A stretch of DNA of 64,000 bases from Dysidea avara (taxonomy: Eukaryota > Porifera > Demospongiae > Dictyoceratida > Dysideidae), in NCBI RefSeq assembly GCF_963678975.1, contig NC_089272.1, positions 63,872,574 to 63,936,573 on the forward strand, read 5' to 3'. Both the position numbers and the translations under genes were made by a program. Within the stretch, counting starts at the first letter, position 1. Each line of letters starts with the position of its first letter. Shown piece by piece: positions 1 through 12,047 of the stretch. The notes under the pieces were generated by a model, which did not search any database, was not told the DNA's origin, and was given only the letters and a program-made list of their open reading frames with translations.

Positions 1-1023
1 CACTTTGTTCCACAGGAATACAGTATTCACAAAAAAATGAGAACCAAGTAGCTGTTGATGGTAGATCATAAAGGTACAATTGTTAGATCATGAACTCTTG
101 TAGCAGACGTGTTATGATGGTAATAATCAGAAAAGTTCAGGGATGTTCTCTTATTGAAGATGTCATATAGTGTTGATACAGATAGATAGTTACAGCAATC
201 AGTAAGTTTAGGCCAATGTAGCATATCAACACAATCATCAGAGGATTTATTCCACCTCCTAGAAGCAGGATTCCACCAGCTTCCACATGCCCATCTAGCA
301 CGATGTTGTACATTTTCTAATGTAGAGATGTCATAAGCAGTGTGTGGGCTCCACACTTGACAGGCATACTCAAGTAAAGGTCTAATCAATGATTTGTATG
401 CAACAGATTTTGCAGTAGTGGTAGCTCCCCACAAACTATGATGCAAAAAATTAAGTGTTCTTTTGGCCTTAGCAGAGACAATTTTACAATGATGAGACCA
501 TGATAAGTTAGACTTGATATGAACCCCAAGATATTTAACAATTGAATTCCATGAGATAGAAGTGGTGTTGATTTTGTACATGAAAGTGATTAATTTCTTC
601 TTATTTGAAATTAAAAATGCTAAGCACTTCGATTCATTTAGACGAAGTTGCCAATTGATAGTCCAAGAGTAGATGTTGTCAAGGTCTTTCTGCAGCAGCA
701 AACAATCAGCAGGACTTGTAACTTTTCTATATAAGGCAACATCATCAGCAAAGAGTTGCATTTCTTACCACAGTTTGCAAATCTTCAACATACAATAGGA
801 ACAAAAGAGGACCAAGTACAGATCCCTGTGGTACTCCTGATCTAACTGGGAGCCAGTCAGAATAGTTGCCGTTGATGGTCACTCATTGAAATCGGCAAGT
901 TAAAAAAGATTGAAGCCACTGTAATAGCTGACCAGTGATGCCTAGGCAATGAAATTTCAAAAGAAGATGTTCATGTGGCACTGAGTCAAATGCCTTGGCA
1001 AAGTCCAAGAACACACAATGTGA
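1..1023 (-). pseudogene. 5'-truncated LINE reverse transcriptase (copy 1)
   Basis: This is the C-terminal part of a non-LTR retrotransposon reverse transcriptase, read on the minus strand from about 1023 down past the window edge. Visible motifs, in coding order, are FLDFAKAFDSVPH, SGVPQGSVLGPLLFLLYVED and LFADD (catalytic FADD box), then KYLGVHIKSNLSWSHH, RPLLEYACQVWSPH and, near position 20, FFVNTVFLWNKV. The frame is broken. There is an in-frame stop between the first two motifs near 880, a one-base shift just before FADD near 760, and a further break near 66. The 5' end stops abruptly at about 1023 against an AT-rich stretch, as usual for truncated LINE insertions. The longest open piece is 66-761. 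It is not a host gene. The clade (CR1/jockey-like) is only an impression. Confidence 0.88.
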
Positions 1024-1179
1024 ACACCACAATTAATAATTAATTAATTAATTTAATGTTATGTTATTGTGTTTAATGCAGAATCTATAGTTGTTCTGTG
1101 TGCCAATTCATACAAGTCCAGGAGAGATGTTGATTTCTTAGTGTCTATTTGTACTGTGATCAACACTATATACTATAGC

Positions 1180-1557
1180 TACTTAAAAATTAAAAATTTC
1201 AAAAGGAAGTAAGGGTTAATATAAGGCATGCTACATAAAGTAAGGAAACAAGCTTAAAAATGGAACAGCTGAAATGAGAAATGATGCAACAGTAAAAAGT
1301 AAGGAAACAAGACTATTTTCTAAAATGAGACACACTTTATGCCTACTTTTGACTAGAAATGAGACCATCAAATTAGCCAAAAGTAGGGATTAAAGTGTGT
1401 CTCATTTTAGAAAGTAGTCGTCTAATATTGCTTCCTTACTTTTTACTGCTGGATCATTTCTCATTTCAGCTGTTACATTTTTAAGCTTGTTTCCTTACTT
1501 TATGTAGCATGCCTTATATCAACCCCTACTTCCTTTTGAAATTTTAACTTTTTAAAA
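1180..1557. repeat. Foldback (hairpin) miniature element
   Basis: Two arms of about 175 bases are near-perfect reverse complements: 1183-1362 and 1378-1557. The outer ends read TTTCAAAAGGAAGTA on the left and the complement TACTTCCTTTTGAAA on the right. Inside both arms lies AAGTAAGGAAACAAG or its complement. There is no coding content. Similar hairpins with CTTGTTTCCTTACTTTT lie at 63225-63340 and, more loosely, near 9473-9700, so this is probably a small family of non-autonomous elements. Confidence 0.8.
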
Positions 1558-2664
1558 TAGCTAGTTTGTTTACTTTTTTGTGTAGCTAGCTATATTATAC
1601 TCTTTTTGCTTTCCACATAGTATAAATATCACTTGAAGCAGTTATCTTTTACTTTTGTACACAATAAGTGCCACTAAAATAATTATCGTTTCTTTTTTCT
1701 TTTTAAAGCTATGATTTTACAGTGGAACATTGCTGGAGAGTCCACCATTAAGAGTGAAACCCTTGCTTTTAGAAGTCTGGATCCCAAGGTGGATCCACCC
1801 CTCAAAGACATTATTAGCTAACTACCTCACAAAAAAAGCTAAACTGGTAACTACCCAGCATTAATAAATGCCAGAGACAACTCCTTGGGTACTACACCCA
1901 TTCACCATCATCTTACGCACACATATTAACACTTCGATTCGTTAAAATCACATGTTTGGGTTGTGGTACACGCCGTAACTATTAAGCGGCACAACTATTA
2001 ATTATCCTTTGAAAAGAATATAAGTTTAATCGAAGGTTAAACAGTGTTAACTTGAAGGCCATAGCAACATTAGTCTATGGGACAAGGTTAAACACTATGC
2101 AGGAAAGGTGTCAGTAAACAACTGACAATAGGGTTAGCTTGATCACTATGCATTGTGGTATGCATTAGAAGGTATCAACAACAGGTTTGAGGTGGTAGCA
2201 AATATAGCATCCTACCTGTTCTAGATCATTCTATGCTATAGCAGGGTAGCAGTGGCAGCTAAGGAGCAGCAGTATCACTAATTGTTTGCGGTGCTGGAAA
2301 CGTTTTATCCCATCCAAAGGTCCTCCCCATTTCTTTCTTTCCACTAACTCATAGTATCAAACTATGGCTGGTTAGTGTGACGTGGGTTGCGCTGTAGCAT
2401 ATCAGTTAAGAGGGACCATATAGGGAATCTGGTGTGGGCAAGTTGGCATACCACCAAATATATACCAGCCAGAACCTTATCATAGATGTTGGGGTACACA
2501 TTTACCATGACCCAATCTTGGAGGGTTGCGTGATCTCACATGACAAATTAAGGGTCAGGTCTTAAGGCTACAGCGCTCCAGCCCATTCTCCCTATCTCGA
2601 TGTCTTATTGTATATGGTCATTGGTACACACTGGTATACAGAGGTACACCTGGGAACAAGTTAA
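1558..2664. other. Intergenic, no gene seen
   Basis: About 1.1 kb of AT-rich sequence with no open frame, splice-bounded exon or RNA gene that I can support. It lies between the foldback element and the TIR element starting at 2665. Confidence 0.5.
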
Positions 2665-2997
2665 CCATAGATAATATACCCCCTGGATTGGAAGCTAGTA
2701 AGCGCCACTGGTTAAGACTGGTTTTGCACCCCATTCAATACAAAGACAAGTTTCTCTGGGCGAAACAAGACTCACCGCTGGTAAAAGGTTCTTTCTCAAG
2801 ATGTTTTGGAAGCAAAAAGCGAGTTCAAGGCAAATTGGCTCTTTATTTTGCGAACGGTAGGAATGCGAGATGTGATGGTTTGGACACATTCAATGAAAAC
2901 ACCGAAACCATGTATGCTATACCATTTGCACCCAGACCAGTCCACCCAGACCAGTCCACAGAGCATTATTTGATGACTTCGTACTATAAATTGTGTA

Positions 2998-3431
2998 TAG
3001 GCTTGAGCCAATTATGCTTTGAAAATAGCCTATTATTCTTTTGAGCAGTGCTCAGAAATTCAGCCTATTATACTCAAAATTATGCATTCAAAATCAAGAT
3101 TATGCTCTAGAGTTGGCTGTTTTATTAGAGTATATCAGTCTTTCCTGACTGTTGTATTAGAGTAAGTGCTGCTCTATTAGAGTATCTCGATCTTTTTCCG
3201 TGAAGTGTAAATAATCAGCCAAGAAACAATTAAACATAATAACATTGCACATTTTCTTGATATTAAATGCAGTATTAAGGCATAGTGTGTTCATGTTTTG
3301 TTGTATTTTGGTGCATTCATTGTGCATTTAATTAAAAATCTTGAAAATTGTCCTATTTGCTAGCATAATGCTTGATGCTTTTGCTAACCTATTATGCTTG
3401 AAATTATGCCGGCTTAATTGGCACAAGCCTA
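2998..3431. mobile_element. hAT-like MITE with 8-bp TSD
   Basis: The ends are inverted repeats, TAGGCTTGAGCCAATTATGC on the left and the complement of TAGGCTTGTGCCAATTAAGC on the right. It is flanked by a perfect 8-base direct repeat ATTGTGTA (2990-2997 and 3432-3439), which fits the hAT superfamily. The 434-bp element has no coding capacity. It contains three tandem degenerate copies of the dispersed CTCTAATAGAG module at 3116-3193. A relative lies at 41657-42047. Confidence 0.85.
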
Positions 3432-3641
3432 ATTGTGTAGCGATACTGTTTAGAATCACAGAGAGAATGTGCTTCCCATTTTGCCAAAAAATACCTTCTC
3501 AACAACCTGCCAAAGAAGTTATGGGAAGACGTATTATTTAGCCGAGGCCATTCTTTATAGCATAGTTAACCTTGTGATATTTTCTTTTTCTACCTACAGC
3601 ACTTGGTTTAGCCAAGACTGAGCTTCCCCCAAAGCATGTAA

Positions 3642-3695
3642 TCATAGATAATATATACCTCCGGACACGTGTCCGGTGGTATATATTATCTATGA
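3642..3695. repeat. Short perfect-palindrome element, copy 1
   Basis: A 54-base near-perfect palindrome reads TCATAGATAATATATACCTC, then CGGACACGTGTCCG, then its complement. The same terminal sequence recurs at 4221-4270 and 20043-20091, so this is a mobile or transposon-end-derived hairpin, not a local accident. Confidence 0.75.
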
Positions 3696-4220
3696 TGTAA
3701 TCCACCATTGTAAGACTTCTAACCAAAAGTGACGCGAAATGGTCAAACTTACCAAAACAGTTATCATAACAACACCACAAGTCATTCTCGTTACAAAATA
3801 AAGTCGTTTATGGCATGGTTCGGCTATAATAGGATTAAAGTTGTTGAGGCACGAAACCAGCTTAAGGACACTGGTTCGTGTACAAAGTCTATGGGCGCGC
3901 AGCGCAGTTCCCAATCCAGGGGGGTATATTATCTATGGAAGAACAAGAAGCGAATGAATGATGAAAAGCAAACAGCATGGTGCAGTGGACAGAACATAAT
4001 GGAAACAACAGATTCGTCACTACCTCAGCTGTCTGAAATTTCTGGAGCCATGCACCTAGCACTACCGGGTCTTACAGCAGGCAGGCAGACGAAATGTAGA
4101 TCAATTTTGAAATTTTTAAACTCACTGTACATCGAAACATTCGACTTTTCGCTTCGTTTAACCAAGGTACAGCATCATTATAACAGTACTAATGCATTCC
4201 AGGTGGGTTTTTCAGGTAAA

Positions 4221-4270
4221 ACCATAGATAATATATACCTCCGGACACGGAGGTATATATTATCTATGGT
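4221..4270. repeat. Short palindrome element, copy 2
   Basis: ACCATAGATAATATATACCT followed by CCGGACACGG and the complementary arm. It has the same ends as the copies at 3642-3695 and 20043-20091, with a shortened loop. Confidence 0.75.
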
Positions 4271-4937
4271 AAAACGTATTGCAAGGCCATTTTTAAGGTG
4301 CGAAAATCCACAAAACCATATGATTTCTTACCAACCCCTCATACAGTACTATCATACAGTATGATACACTACTTATGAATAGGTGTATACCAAATTAGCC
4401 ATGGTTTGTTATAGTTTGGCTGTTTGCCCATTTGCTTTTAGGTGTATCCTTCCTGTCCCACCCTGTGGTTTAGTACAAGTTGTCCTGATTGTATTGTTCA
4501 TAATAAAACAATCAAGCAGCTCAATGACATACAGGGTATATAGCAACTAGTTCTTCATTTGTAAATGTCCCAAGCCGACAAATTGGCATATAGTGCTAGG
4601 AAGAGCTCTACAAAGTTAAATGTATTATTGTGTTTTTATACCAGTATGCATAGGATAGAATTAAAGCCACAAAAACAGCAGCCATAGCTCCATACACACA
4701 TATAACTAGTGGAGCTAGATAAAGTCGTGTGGTCCATGCTGTTGCACAACAAACATATAAATGTGCATAAGTCCCTATAATGGCAATGCAGTGCATATAC
4801 TTTATTGTTTTCTACCATTTAAAGATGTTCCCAAGTTTGTAGGGTCCCCAGGATACTAAGGCCACCCCTGACAATAGTACATGTGAAGTAGAATATTGGT
4901 ATTTCAAAAATTACTACTTGATTTATTATCACCTCAG
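4271..4937. other. Intergenic and probable intron upstream of the Kelch exon
   Basis: No supported gene. The last part ends in a plausible 3' splice site (TTTATTATCACCTCAG at about 4937), so the 3' portion is probably the intron before the Kelch exon. No upstream Kelch exon was recognised. Confidence 0.45.
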
Positions 4938-5930
4938 GAGGCACCTCCATTAATGCCAGCACTTACCAGTGACAAGTACCACATTAAATGGACTCAACTG
5001 GCCAATCTTCCTGCTCCAATGTATAGTCCATATGTAACAGTACAAGACAAGAAGGTATATGTTGCTGGTGGGGGTAGTCCAGTTTATGATGCTTTACATC
5101 AAGTATATGTCTATGATGTCAACACTGACCACTGGGGTCAGTTACCTCCCTCAGGTCACTATTATGGTATTCCTCACATCATCGGTGGCAAATTAGCCAT
5201 TATTGGAGGACGTCTATCTGCAACAAAAGAGAAAACCAATAAAATTTCTACTTTTGATGAAGCTGTTCAAAGTTGGACATCTTATTATCCTGACCTTTGC
5301 TCAGTTAGGAGCAAACCAGGGGTGGTTACTCATCTGGAGCATGTTATTGTTGCTGGTGGAGGATTAGATGATACTATACTAGCTCAAAATGACATCGAAC
5401 TCCTCAATTGGGTAGAGAACTCTCACTGGAAGAAGGTGTCTATTAATCTTCCTGAGCCAATGTACGGCTTTACACCTGTTATTACTGATGATCATTATGT
5501 CATTGTGGGTTACTGTTGTGCTGACCAATGCAGAGACAAAAATGCCTACAAAATACCAGTCGATGATATCACAAGATCACAACAACAAGCCAATAGCACA
5601 CCTACAAAGTGGATTACAATGACTGCTGTCACTCACTTGGCTGCAGCAGTGGTCTCCAGCACATCCACATCAATGGTAGTTGGTGGACAGGATCAAAGTG
5701 GTAAAATACCAACATCAGATATTGATTTATATGATGACCTTAGCAAGTCATGGAGGAAGATTTCATCCTTATCTTCTGCTAGATCAGCAGTAGCTATAGC
5801 AAAAGTCAACAACAATGCCATTATCGTTATTGGAGGACGTACTAAAGGAGGGAGTATAGCTAATGCTAACTCATCCAGTCTGACTACAGTTGAACTGGGA
5901 CAAGCTGAATTTATAGAGTATGGACTGTAG
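4938..5930 (+). CDS. Kelch-repeat protein, terminal exon
   Basis: This is an open exon of 331 codons ending in TAG. It encodes about six Kelch-like units whose signature GG or GR turns are visible: VYVAGG, LAIIGGRLS, VIVAGGG, YVIVGY, SMVVGG and AIIVIGGR. It is therefore probably a six-bladed beta-propeller used for protein binding, cytosolic by default because no signal peptide or membrane segment is seen. I place the 5' boundary at 4938, after a CCTCAG acceptor. Upstream the frame has no ATG and soon meets a TGA, so the true N-terminus must lie in an unrecognised upstream exon. The exon has no frameshift and looks functional. Kelch proteins of this HIKWTQLANLPAPMYS type are, from memory, common in sponge genomes. 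It could also be an isolated copy that lost its first exons. Confidence 0.85.
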   Translation, partial: EAPPLMPALTSDKYHIKWTQLANLPAPMYSPYVTVQDKKVYVAGGGSPVYDALHQVYVYDVNTDHWGQLPPSGHYYGIPHIIGGKLAIIGGRLSATKEKTNKISTFDEAVQSWTSYYPDLCSVRSKPGVVTHLEHVIVAGGGLDDTILAQNDIELLNWVENSHWKKVSINLPEPMYGFTPVITDDHYVIVGYCCADQCRDKNAYKIPVDDITRSQQQANSTPTKWITMTAVTHLAAAVVSSTSTSMVVGGQDQSGKIPTSDIDLYDDLSKSWRKISSLSSARSAVAIAKVNNNAIIVIGGRTKGGSIANANSSSLTTVELGQAEFIEYGL

Positions 5931-6127
5931 CCCATAATATTGCTATTTCTTGGTATGAATTCGTACATTTAAAACAATTGTAACTAAAGGATTTATTATT
6001 TGTACTGTTACTAATCTTACACTGAACTGGAGTAACTAAAGTGGATGTTATAGTTATATCACAGTATTACTGTTATAACTCACAGAAAGAATATAAACAC
6101 ACAAATAATTGTACATAATAATTATTA

Positions 6128-6530
6128 GTCTGTAGTTGGGATAAATTGTCTATTGATTAATATCTGGTTAATATCATCCAGTGGATTGGGTAGAGAATTC
6201 CACAATTCGATGGTAAAAGGTAGAAAATAATCTAAATATGCATCAGTGCTGGTTGTGTCCGTGGCTACATGATGGAAGGGGTGTGAGATGTCAACAAGAC
6301 CATGTAATGCTTTGTAAACATTACCAGTTTTAAGGAATTATTTACTTTGAAGCAATAATAAATGGCCACTTTTGGTGTAGCATGGTAGTTACACTACTTT
6401 GATAAGAGAAGTCATTTGTGATGAAACAAGCAACACTGCATTGAACCTTTTCTATTTTGGCCAGTGTTTCTGGTATTGAAGGACTCTGTAGCAGTATATT
6501 CTAGAATAGATCTTACTAAGAATATATATA
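6128..6530 (-). pseudogene. LINE reverse transcriptase C-terminal remnant (copy 2)
   Basis: Minus-strand translation in shifting frames gives SILEYTAT, IEKVQCSVACFITNDFSYQS, YKALHGLVDIS and FTIELWNSLPNPLDDINQ. This order is typical of the region after the reverse transcriptase palm in animal LINEs. At least two frameshifts and a stop separate the blocks, so it is dead. No matching 5' part is seen. Confidence 0.75.
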
Positions 6531-7384
6531 AATAATTCACTAATGCTGAACTTTTATACGCTTTGAAAAGCATAGTTGGCTAAAGCTATCAAAAGTGCTC
6601 CCAAATTCAAATCTAGGAGGTCTATTTTTAAAATCTTTCTCAGAAGATATTCAACTAGAGTCTTAAAAAGTTCATTCATTGAGCTATACCAAACAAAGTT
6701 ATGCAAATGAATATAATTTGTGTACTAGAATTGGCATTCTTCCCTCTTAGTGGAATAAACACTGAAACTTCTTGTCTCCCCCCCAAGAATGTCTCCTAGA
6801 TCCACCTATGCAGAAACATGCCCCCTATTTAATGAAATAGTCCTAGTTGTCTTAATGTGAATTAGTGAAAAGTATAAAAGTGTTGCTGTAGAACATCTAG
6901 CTGGGATGTATCAACACACATTTATTCATGTACAAAATAAAAAAGACCACTGAATTAGATTATCTTTCAACAAAAAATTGTTCATGTTTTGCATGTCATA
7001 TTGACTACATATTGAGCTGTTGTTATGAAATATGATTGTAAATCATATATTTACACTTATCAACCACACCGTCAAGTAGTTTCCATTAATCTATTATTGC
7101 TGGTTTGTTCAGTAGATTATGTTTGATATCAGGTACCATTCACCATCCATGAAATAAACAGTTTAATATTAGTGTATATACTTTTCACATTGATACCTCT
7201 CACCTCAGCAAACTCTAATGTAGACATGGTACGTATAACAGGTTGAGCTCCATATAACTTTACCTCTGAAAGATGACCTCTCTATTGCAGCAATCAACCA
7301 AAATTTTTTATTATAAAGTGTCTGTTATATATGTTCCACTTATAGATCTGCTATTGTTGTTGTGTGTTAATTGTTTCACAGTCC
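6531..7384. other. Intergenic, nothing recognised
   Basis: AT-rich, with no exon, element end or RNA gene that I can support. Confidence 0.4.
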
Positions 7385-7650
7385 AGTCTAGTCCTCATCT
7401 ATGTAAATGATATCACAGAATCCATTGCTATGATTATAGTACTATGTCGACAACATTTTGATATGCACTGAAGCCAGTACCATCTGCCTTCTAAATGATC
7501 AGTCTTCTTACTTTGGTAAATACCTGGAAAAACAATGAAGTTCAATCCATCTAAATGTATCCACAAGAAAAAAGACCTACACAAAGTACTGTTATTAAAT
7601 TAGCTAAATACCTGGGAGTAGTGATGGATGAACACTTATACATATAACTT
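7385..7650 (+). pseudogene. LINE reverse transcriptase remnant (copy 3)
   Basis: Plus-strand pieces in different frames read LIYVNDITESI, then MKFNPSKCIHKKK, then KLAKYLGVVMDEHL. They follow the order of the fingers/palm to thumb region of a LINE reverse transcriptase, but the FADD core is lost. It is heavily decayed and short. Confidence 0.6.
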
Positions 7651-8146
7651 GGAAGTAACATGTTAATATTATTTGTATAGCAAAGCCAAGTAAAAGCCAA
7701 CTATTGCAAAAATTGTCAGTTGATGACATTGAAACATTGAAAGTGTGACTGTTTATTAGAGTAGTTACTGCACTTTTAGAGTATCTTGATCTTACCTCAA
7801 AATTCAATTTCACTGACTTATTTGCCAGACTTTCTTCACAATGTACAGTTTATAACTGTAAAGTGCATTTACAATTGTTGTCTTCTATTTGCCTATTGGC
7901 TTTCTGTACTTTTGAATACAGTGTGAATGCATGATTCCTGTTTCTGGTGTCAATATAGTCCTGTAAGTCCAAGGGGGGCAAAGAAGAGCCACCTCCCCTT
8001 GTACCCACTCAGAGATCCACTTATGTGTTTTGTGATCCAACAAAAGTATGACTATACAGTAAGACATGCAGCCAACTGCTCAACAGTAGTTGGTCATGGG
8101 AACCACTGCTCATAGGCATAGCCAAGTGTGGGCATGTGCAGGCATT

Positions 8147-8206
8147 TGGCCAACCATCACAATTTCTTTCCCAACCATCACAAACTTTTGCCCAACCATC
8201 ACAAGT
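8147..8206. repeat. Short tandem repeat of CCAACCATCACAA
   Basis: Three tandem copies of a roughly 20-base unit containing CCAACCATCACAA, with small differences between copies. No function is suggested. Confidence 0.6.
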
Positions 8207-8884
8207 AGCTTATGATTCATGTGAGGATTCACAGCAGCACACAAAACAACCCTACTTTAATAGTGTAAATGTGTACCTCATTTGTTAACCATGACTTTGA
8301 ACAAGGCCAGGGATCGAGAGATAGAGGGTGTATCACATGATCCATTAGGCAGAAAATCCCTTGTCCTATAATTACACTTCATGTAGAGCATGTGCCACAG
8401 ATCTCCAATGACCTATTAGAATTATTTGCATGAGTAGGTTTGGTCACTAGATGTTTGGTGACCCGTGACTAACCTCCTCTGTTGTCAACCAGTAGTAAAG
8501 CCAGAGCCCCTCGTATATGCTACCATTAGAAATGACTTTTGATAAAATGGAAGTATTATTAGCACTGGACCATATGATTGGCACTGCACATGACAAGTTC
8601 CATATAGGTAGATAATTTAACATGTCTATATCTTACAGGAACATGTAGCTATACAGTTAGACATGCGCACAACTACAATGAACAAGTAAACATAAGACAT
8701 CACAATCACACACCAGAATCTAAGTGATAAAAATGTTATCGGACAATCTATTCTACCACTATGAGCAGCATGTCAAGTTGCATAAATGTAGACTGGCTAA
8801 AGTTCTAGTGGAATAAAATTAATCACTTATGGTATAATAGTTTGTCCAACACAGATTTGGTAACTTCAATGCTTTTCCAGCTCA
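8207..8884. other. Intergenic, nothing recognised
   Basis: No gene, element end or structured repeat was identified in this stretch. Confidence 0.4.
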
Positions 8885-9455
8885 AAATATCACCCTAAAA
8901 CCAGTCTCATTTTCCCTTCATGACAGCTTTGCAACATTGGCTAGGCACAGCCAAGCTCAAAAATGTCTTTAGACTAACCCCAAACTCTTCCAACAAATTT
9001 CTATAGCATTTAAATTTTTTTCTATTCAACAGAATTTTACATTGACTGACTGACAGCCAAGCATAATTTGACATATGGGCCTGATTTTGCCAACCACAGT
9101 ACATACAATACATGCATCATGGACTTGCCTTTGTCCTCCTTTGTGTTCCAGTTCTCTTTGCTGACAACGAAAGGTGTCAATTCACACTATATAACGTGAT
9201 ATGGTTTAACTGTGGCTGTGTTAGCTTATCGCCGGTATTTTCCATAGCAATATGATTGATATAGTTGAGATACTTCTCACGCTGTTCTTTGTTTGCAACG
9301 CCATGTAATGTGAAAAGCATAGCTGAGAATGAAGCGTAATGGCTACCTCCCTTTTTGCTACATAATTGATAGTTGGGGCATGTGTCCAGGCGTATGGTTT
9401 TCTAAGTGCCCTTCTTCCTTTGATGTAGTATGTGCGTGGGTTCACCAATCATAAT
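8885..9455. repeat. Dispersed repeat family A, copy 1
   Basis: The segment aligns by eye, in the same order, with 27230-27845. Shared blocks include a GACTGACTGAC run, CATGGACTT with TGTCCTCCTTTGTGT, AAAGGTGTC, CATAGCTGA with GAAGC and TAATGG, and a GGGTTCACCA end. A further copy in opposite orientation is at 63738-64000. The copies are diverged. No coding region or clear TIR is visible. Confidence 0.7.
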
Positions 9456-9472
9456 TATGTTAGTCCTACATT

Positions 9473-9700
9473 TAATCCCTATACTTCAGTTAGTTCAGTC
9501 TATACAGTAGTGAACAAGAGAGGTTGCCTATATGCTGCAGTGGACATTTAATCCCTAATTCAGTCATGGTTATAGACTGAATGAAGTATAGGGATTAAAT
9601 GTCCACTAGTATATATATATCTGCAGATGTATAGGCAACCTCTCTTCTTCTTTCACTACTTTTTAGCAATTCCCTTGTTTCTTTACTTTTTTGATCCCTA
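9473..9700. repeat. Foldback element with internal inverted repeats
   Basis: AATCCCTATACTTCAGT with GTTCAGTCTAT pairs with ATAGACTGAATGAAGTATAG. GAGAGGTTGCCTATA pairs with TATAGGCAACCTCTC. It also carries CCTTGTTTCTTTACTTTTTT, resembling the hairpins at 1180-1557 and 63225-63340. Confidence 0.65.
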
Positions 9701-12047
9701 ATCCAACTTTAAAATTTTTCATTTTTCCTTCTACTTGTATGTATATATCTCTGTCACTTGTGCATCTGTACCACACAAACACAGTTCTGTGCAAGGTAAA
9801 TCATTGCAATAGCACTAGCATTTTAGCATGGAGTAGTTACTTGTAAGCCTGTCAAAAACATCTTGGCTAGATCTTTGTCATCTTCTGGATAAGAATCACT
9901 CCATCGATAATGGAAATATTTGGATTACTTAAAGATGGTAATCATTCTGTCACTGGAAAGGAAATTTACATTGGATTAACAGTTAGATAACAGTGGATAC
10001 TAATTTTCAAGATCATGTATCAATTTTAACTTGTTGGTGCATGTCTATCTGGTGCATAAAATTGCTCTTGGTGATCATGGTGAATTCATTGTTTATGTAA
10101 AAAGGAAACTTCCCTTTTAGGAGAGAGCTAATTCCAATTACTTTTAAAATGAAAAATTCATCTAGTGCTAATTATACTAAACATACGTAAGCATATTAGC
10201 AAAAAAATGGGCTCACAAGTTGACTGCCTTTAAGCGACTGCTCTATTAGAGTATCTAAATTTTTAGCTGTTTTAGGTTTGAACAGCTTTAGTAGAAGTCA
10301 TATTATACTTTGCACCAGTTATACCCCAAGTAATCCAGAATATTTTTCACTATAAATTCTTCCTGAATTATTGCAGTATAATAGGCGTTCTTCTATTCCC
10401 TTTGTAAATACTTTCAATTGTTCATGATTAATTGTCTCACCTCTAATGAAGAGGTGTAAAAATGTCACTAGAGAATTTGTTGAGTTCATTTATTAAACAT
10501 TTATGTCAAATTTAACTTGATACATTAGAATTTTCTTATTTTATTAGCTGTCACTTTGAAATTTAAAAATGCTGACCTTGCAGGGATCTGTGCAAATGTA
10601 AACATTGATTTTCAGATTCCTCATGCTCTAAGCTTTCTAAAAATGTATAGATTTGCAAATCCCCATAAACTTTGAGCGAAAGTATATTTTTTGACATAGT
10701 GAACCTGACCAAAAGGAGGGGGTGTATATTACTGATTCAGAGAATAAACTGCTTTTTCAGGCTGATTATATTTCCTCCTTTTAAAAGTGTTATGTGTTTA
10801 TGTCTTGATATTTCCCATGTCAATTACTGCCCGATAATAATTTTCAAATATTAGGTGATACCAAAGGCAATACAATCTCAATATTCCAGTATTATCCTTC
10901 AGCTCTGAAACAAACACTGCACTGTGAATTGACATACAAAAGAATATGCAATAGAAATTCTATTCTAGTGTATTATATAATTGAGTTAGTTTTATTTATT
11001 TATTAATTACTATCCCACTAGGGACCCGGAAGAAGGTAGTTGCTGGGTATATATGTGTTATTGATATATAGCTACACAGTGTCTGGGAAGATGATTATAC
11101 AAGCATAATCTAGAAAGTGTTTTGGATTGGACATGTTGGTTACTATATGAGGTTATGTTGAAGCCAGTTTGGTAATGTGAATTAATAATAACATAGCCAA
11201 ACAGCTGCCTGATACATGTCATGATAGACTTAGTCGCACTGGAGTAATGTATGTTTAGTAAATGCTCTTGTGATGGGATTAAGACTCATGGTAGTAACTT
11301 CCCAGCCAAGATTCAACTATATCTATCTCAGGCTAGTCAGTACAATGACAATACATCGTCAATTATTTGAGTTTGCGGTGAAACTTGAGTATGTGATGAC
11401 TACACAAGACATTACACTGGAATATGAGGTTTACTATGAATACTATCTAAGTGTGAGCACTGATTGGTGCAGTAGACACTCTGTTAAATCCTACCCTTGT
11501 TTAACAGCAAATTGACTGTTTTATTAGAGTATTTTAAGTGTAGGTGTACATAAACCACAACTCAGTGAATTTATCACTTATCTCAACATTTGTCTGACAT
11601 CATTGGGTTCAAATAACTGAGGGTTTATTGTAATAAGATCTGGAACATGCACCCAGTAGTGGCTCCTTTATAATACCATCACACCGGATTGGTGTTATAA
11701 CACTAATATACAATAGATGCTCCACTGGCACTGAGACTAGCAGCACTTCTTGATGACTGCTGCTCTGATACCTCGAGGAAGATGTCCAACATTGTCTAGA
11801 AAAACCTAACATTCAACACCTTAATAATATAGCTACTCAATCATGACTCACAAGAAAATTAAATGATTTGATAAGCCTGTCTGAGCTGGTTGACTCTGTG
11901 TTACACACAACTATCAATAGTTTGCTCCATATTAGCTTTCATAGTTATAATCTACTGTACCAAGTCTCTGTTGTTATACGGAATGCTGTATAGTATTTGA
12001 TTTATCAAATTCCTCAATGAAGGACAATTTGACTGATCTGTATTATG
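9701..12047. other. Intergenic, no gene seen
   Basis: This stretch has only short chance open frames (for example 10672-10854 and 11270-11515) without recognisable domains or splice sites. It contains single copies of the dispersed CTCTATTAGAG module near 10235 and 11514. Confidence 0.45.

Larger units (their letters stand above)
2665..3938. mobile_element. TIR element with CCATAGATAATATACCCC ends
   Basis: The ends at 2665-2691 and 3911-3938 are inverted repeats of about 27 bases beginning CCATAGATAATATACCCC, and the flanking bases are AA on both sides. The interior has no transposase. Short open frames inside (for example 2688-3044) show no family resemblance. It contains a hAT-like insertion at 2998-3431 and a palindrome at 3642-3695 that carries the same terminal sequence. 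It may be a non-autonomous DNA transposon or a chance pairing of two short elements. The superfamily is not assignable. Confidence 0.6.

Noticed and set aside
2688-3044. 118-codon open frame
   Set aside because: It starts inside a TIR and ends inside the hAT-like insertion; no domain.
3729-4364. 211-codon plus-strand open frame
   Set aside because: It runs through the right TIR of one element and a complete palindrome element, has no recognisable domain and no splice context, so it is a chance frame.
4896-4937. N-terminal extension of the Kelch frame (VFQKLLLDLLSPQ)
   Set aside because: It has no ATG, is preceded by an in-frame TGA, and looks like intron sequence ending in a pyrimidine-rich CAG acceptor.
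11609-11812. 67-codon minus-strand open frame
   Set aside because: No domain resemblance and no splice or element context; composition is compatible with chance.
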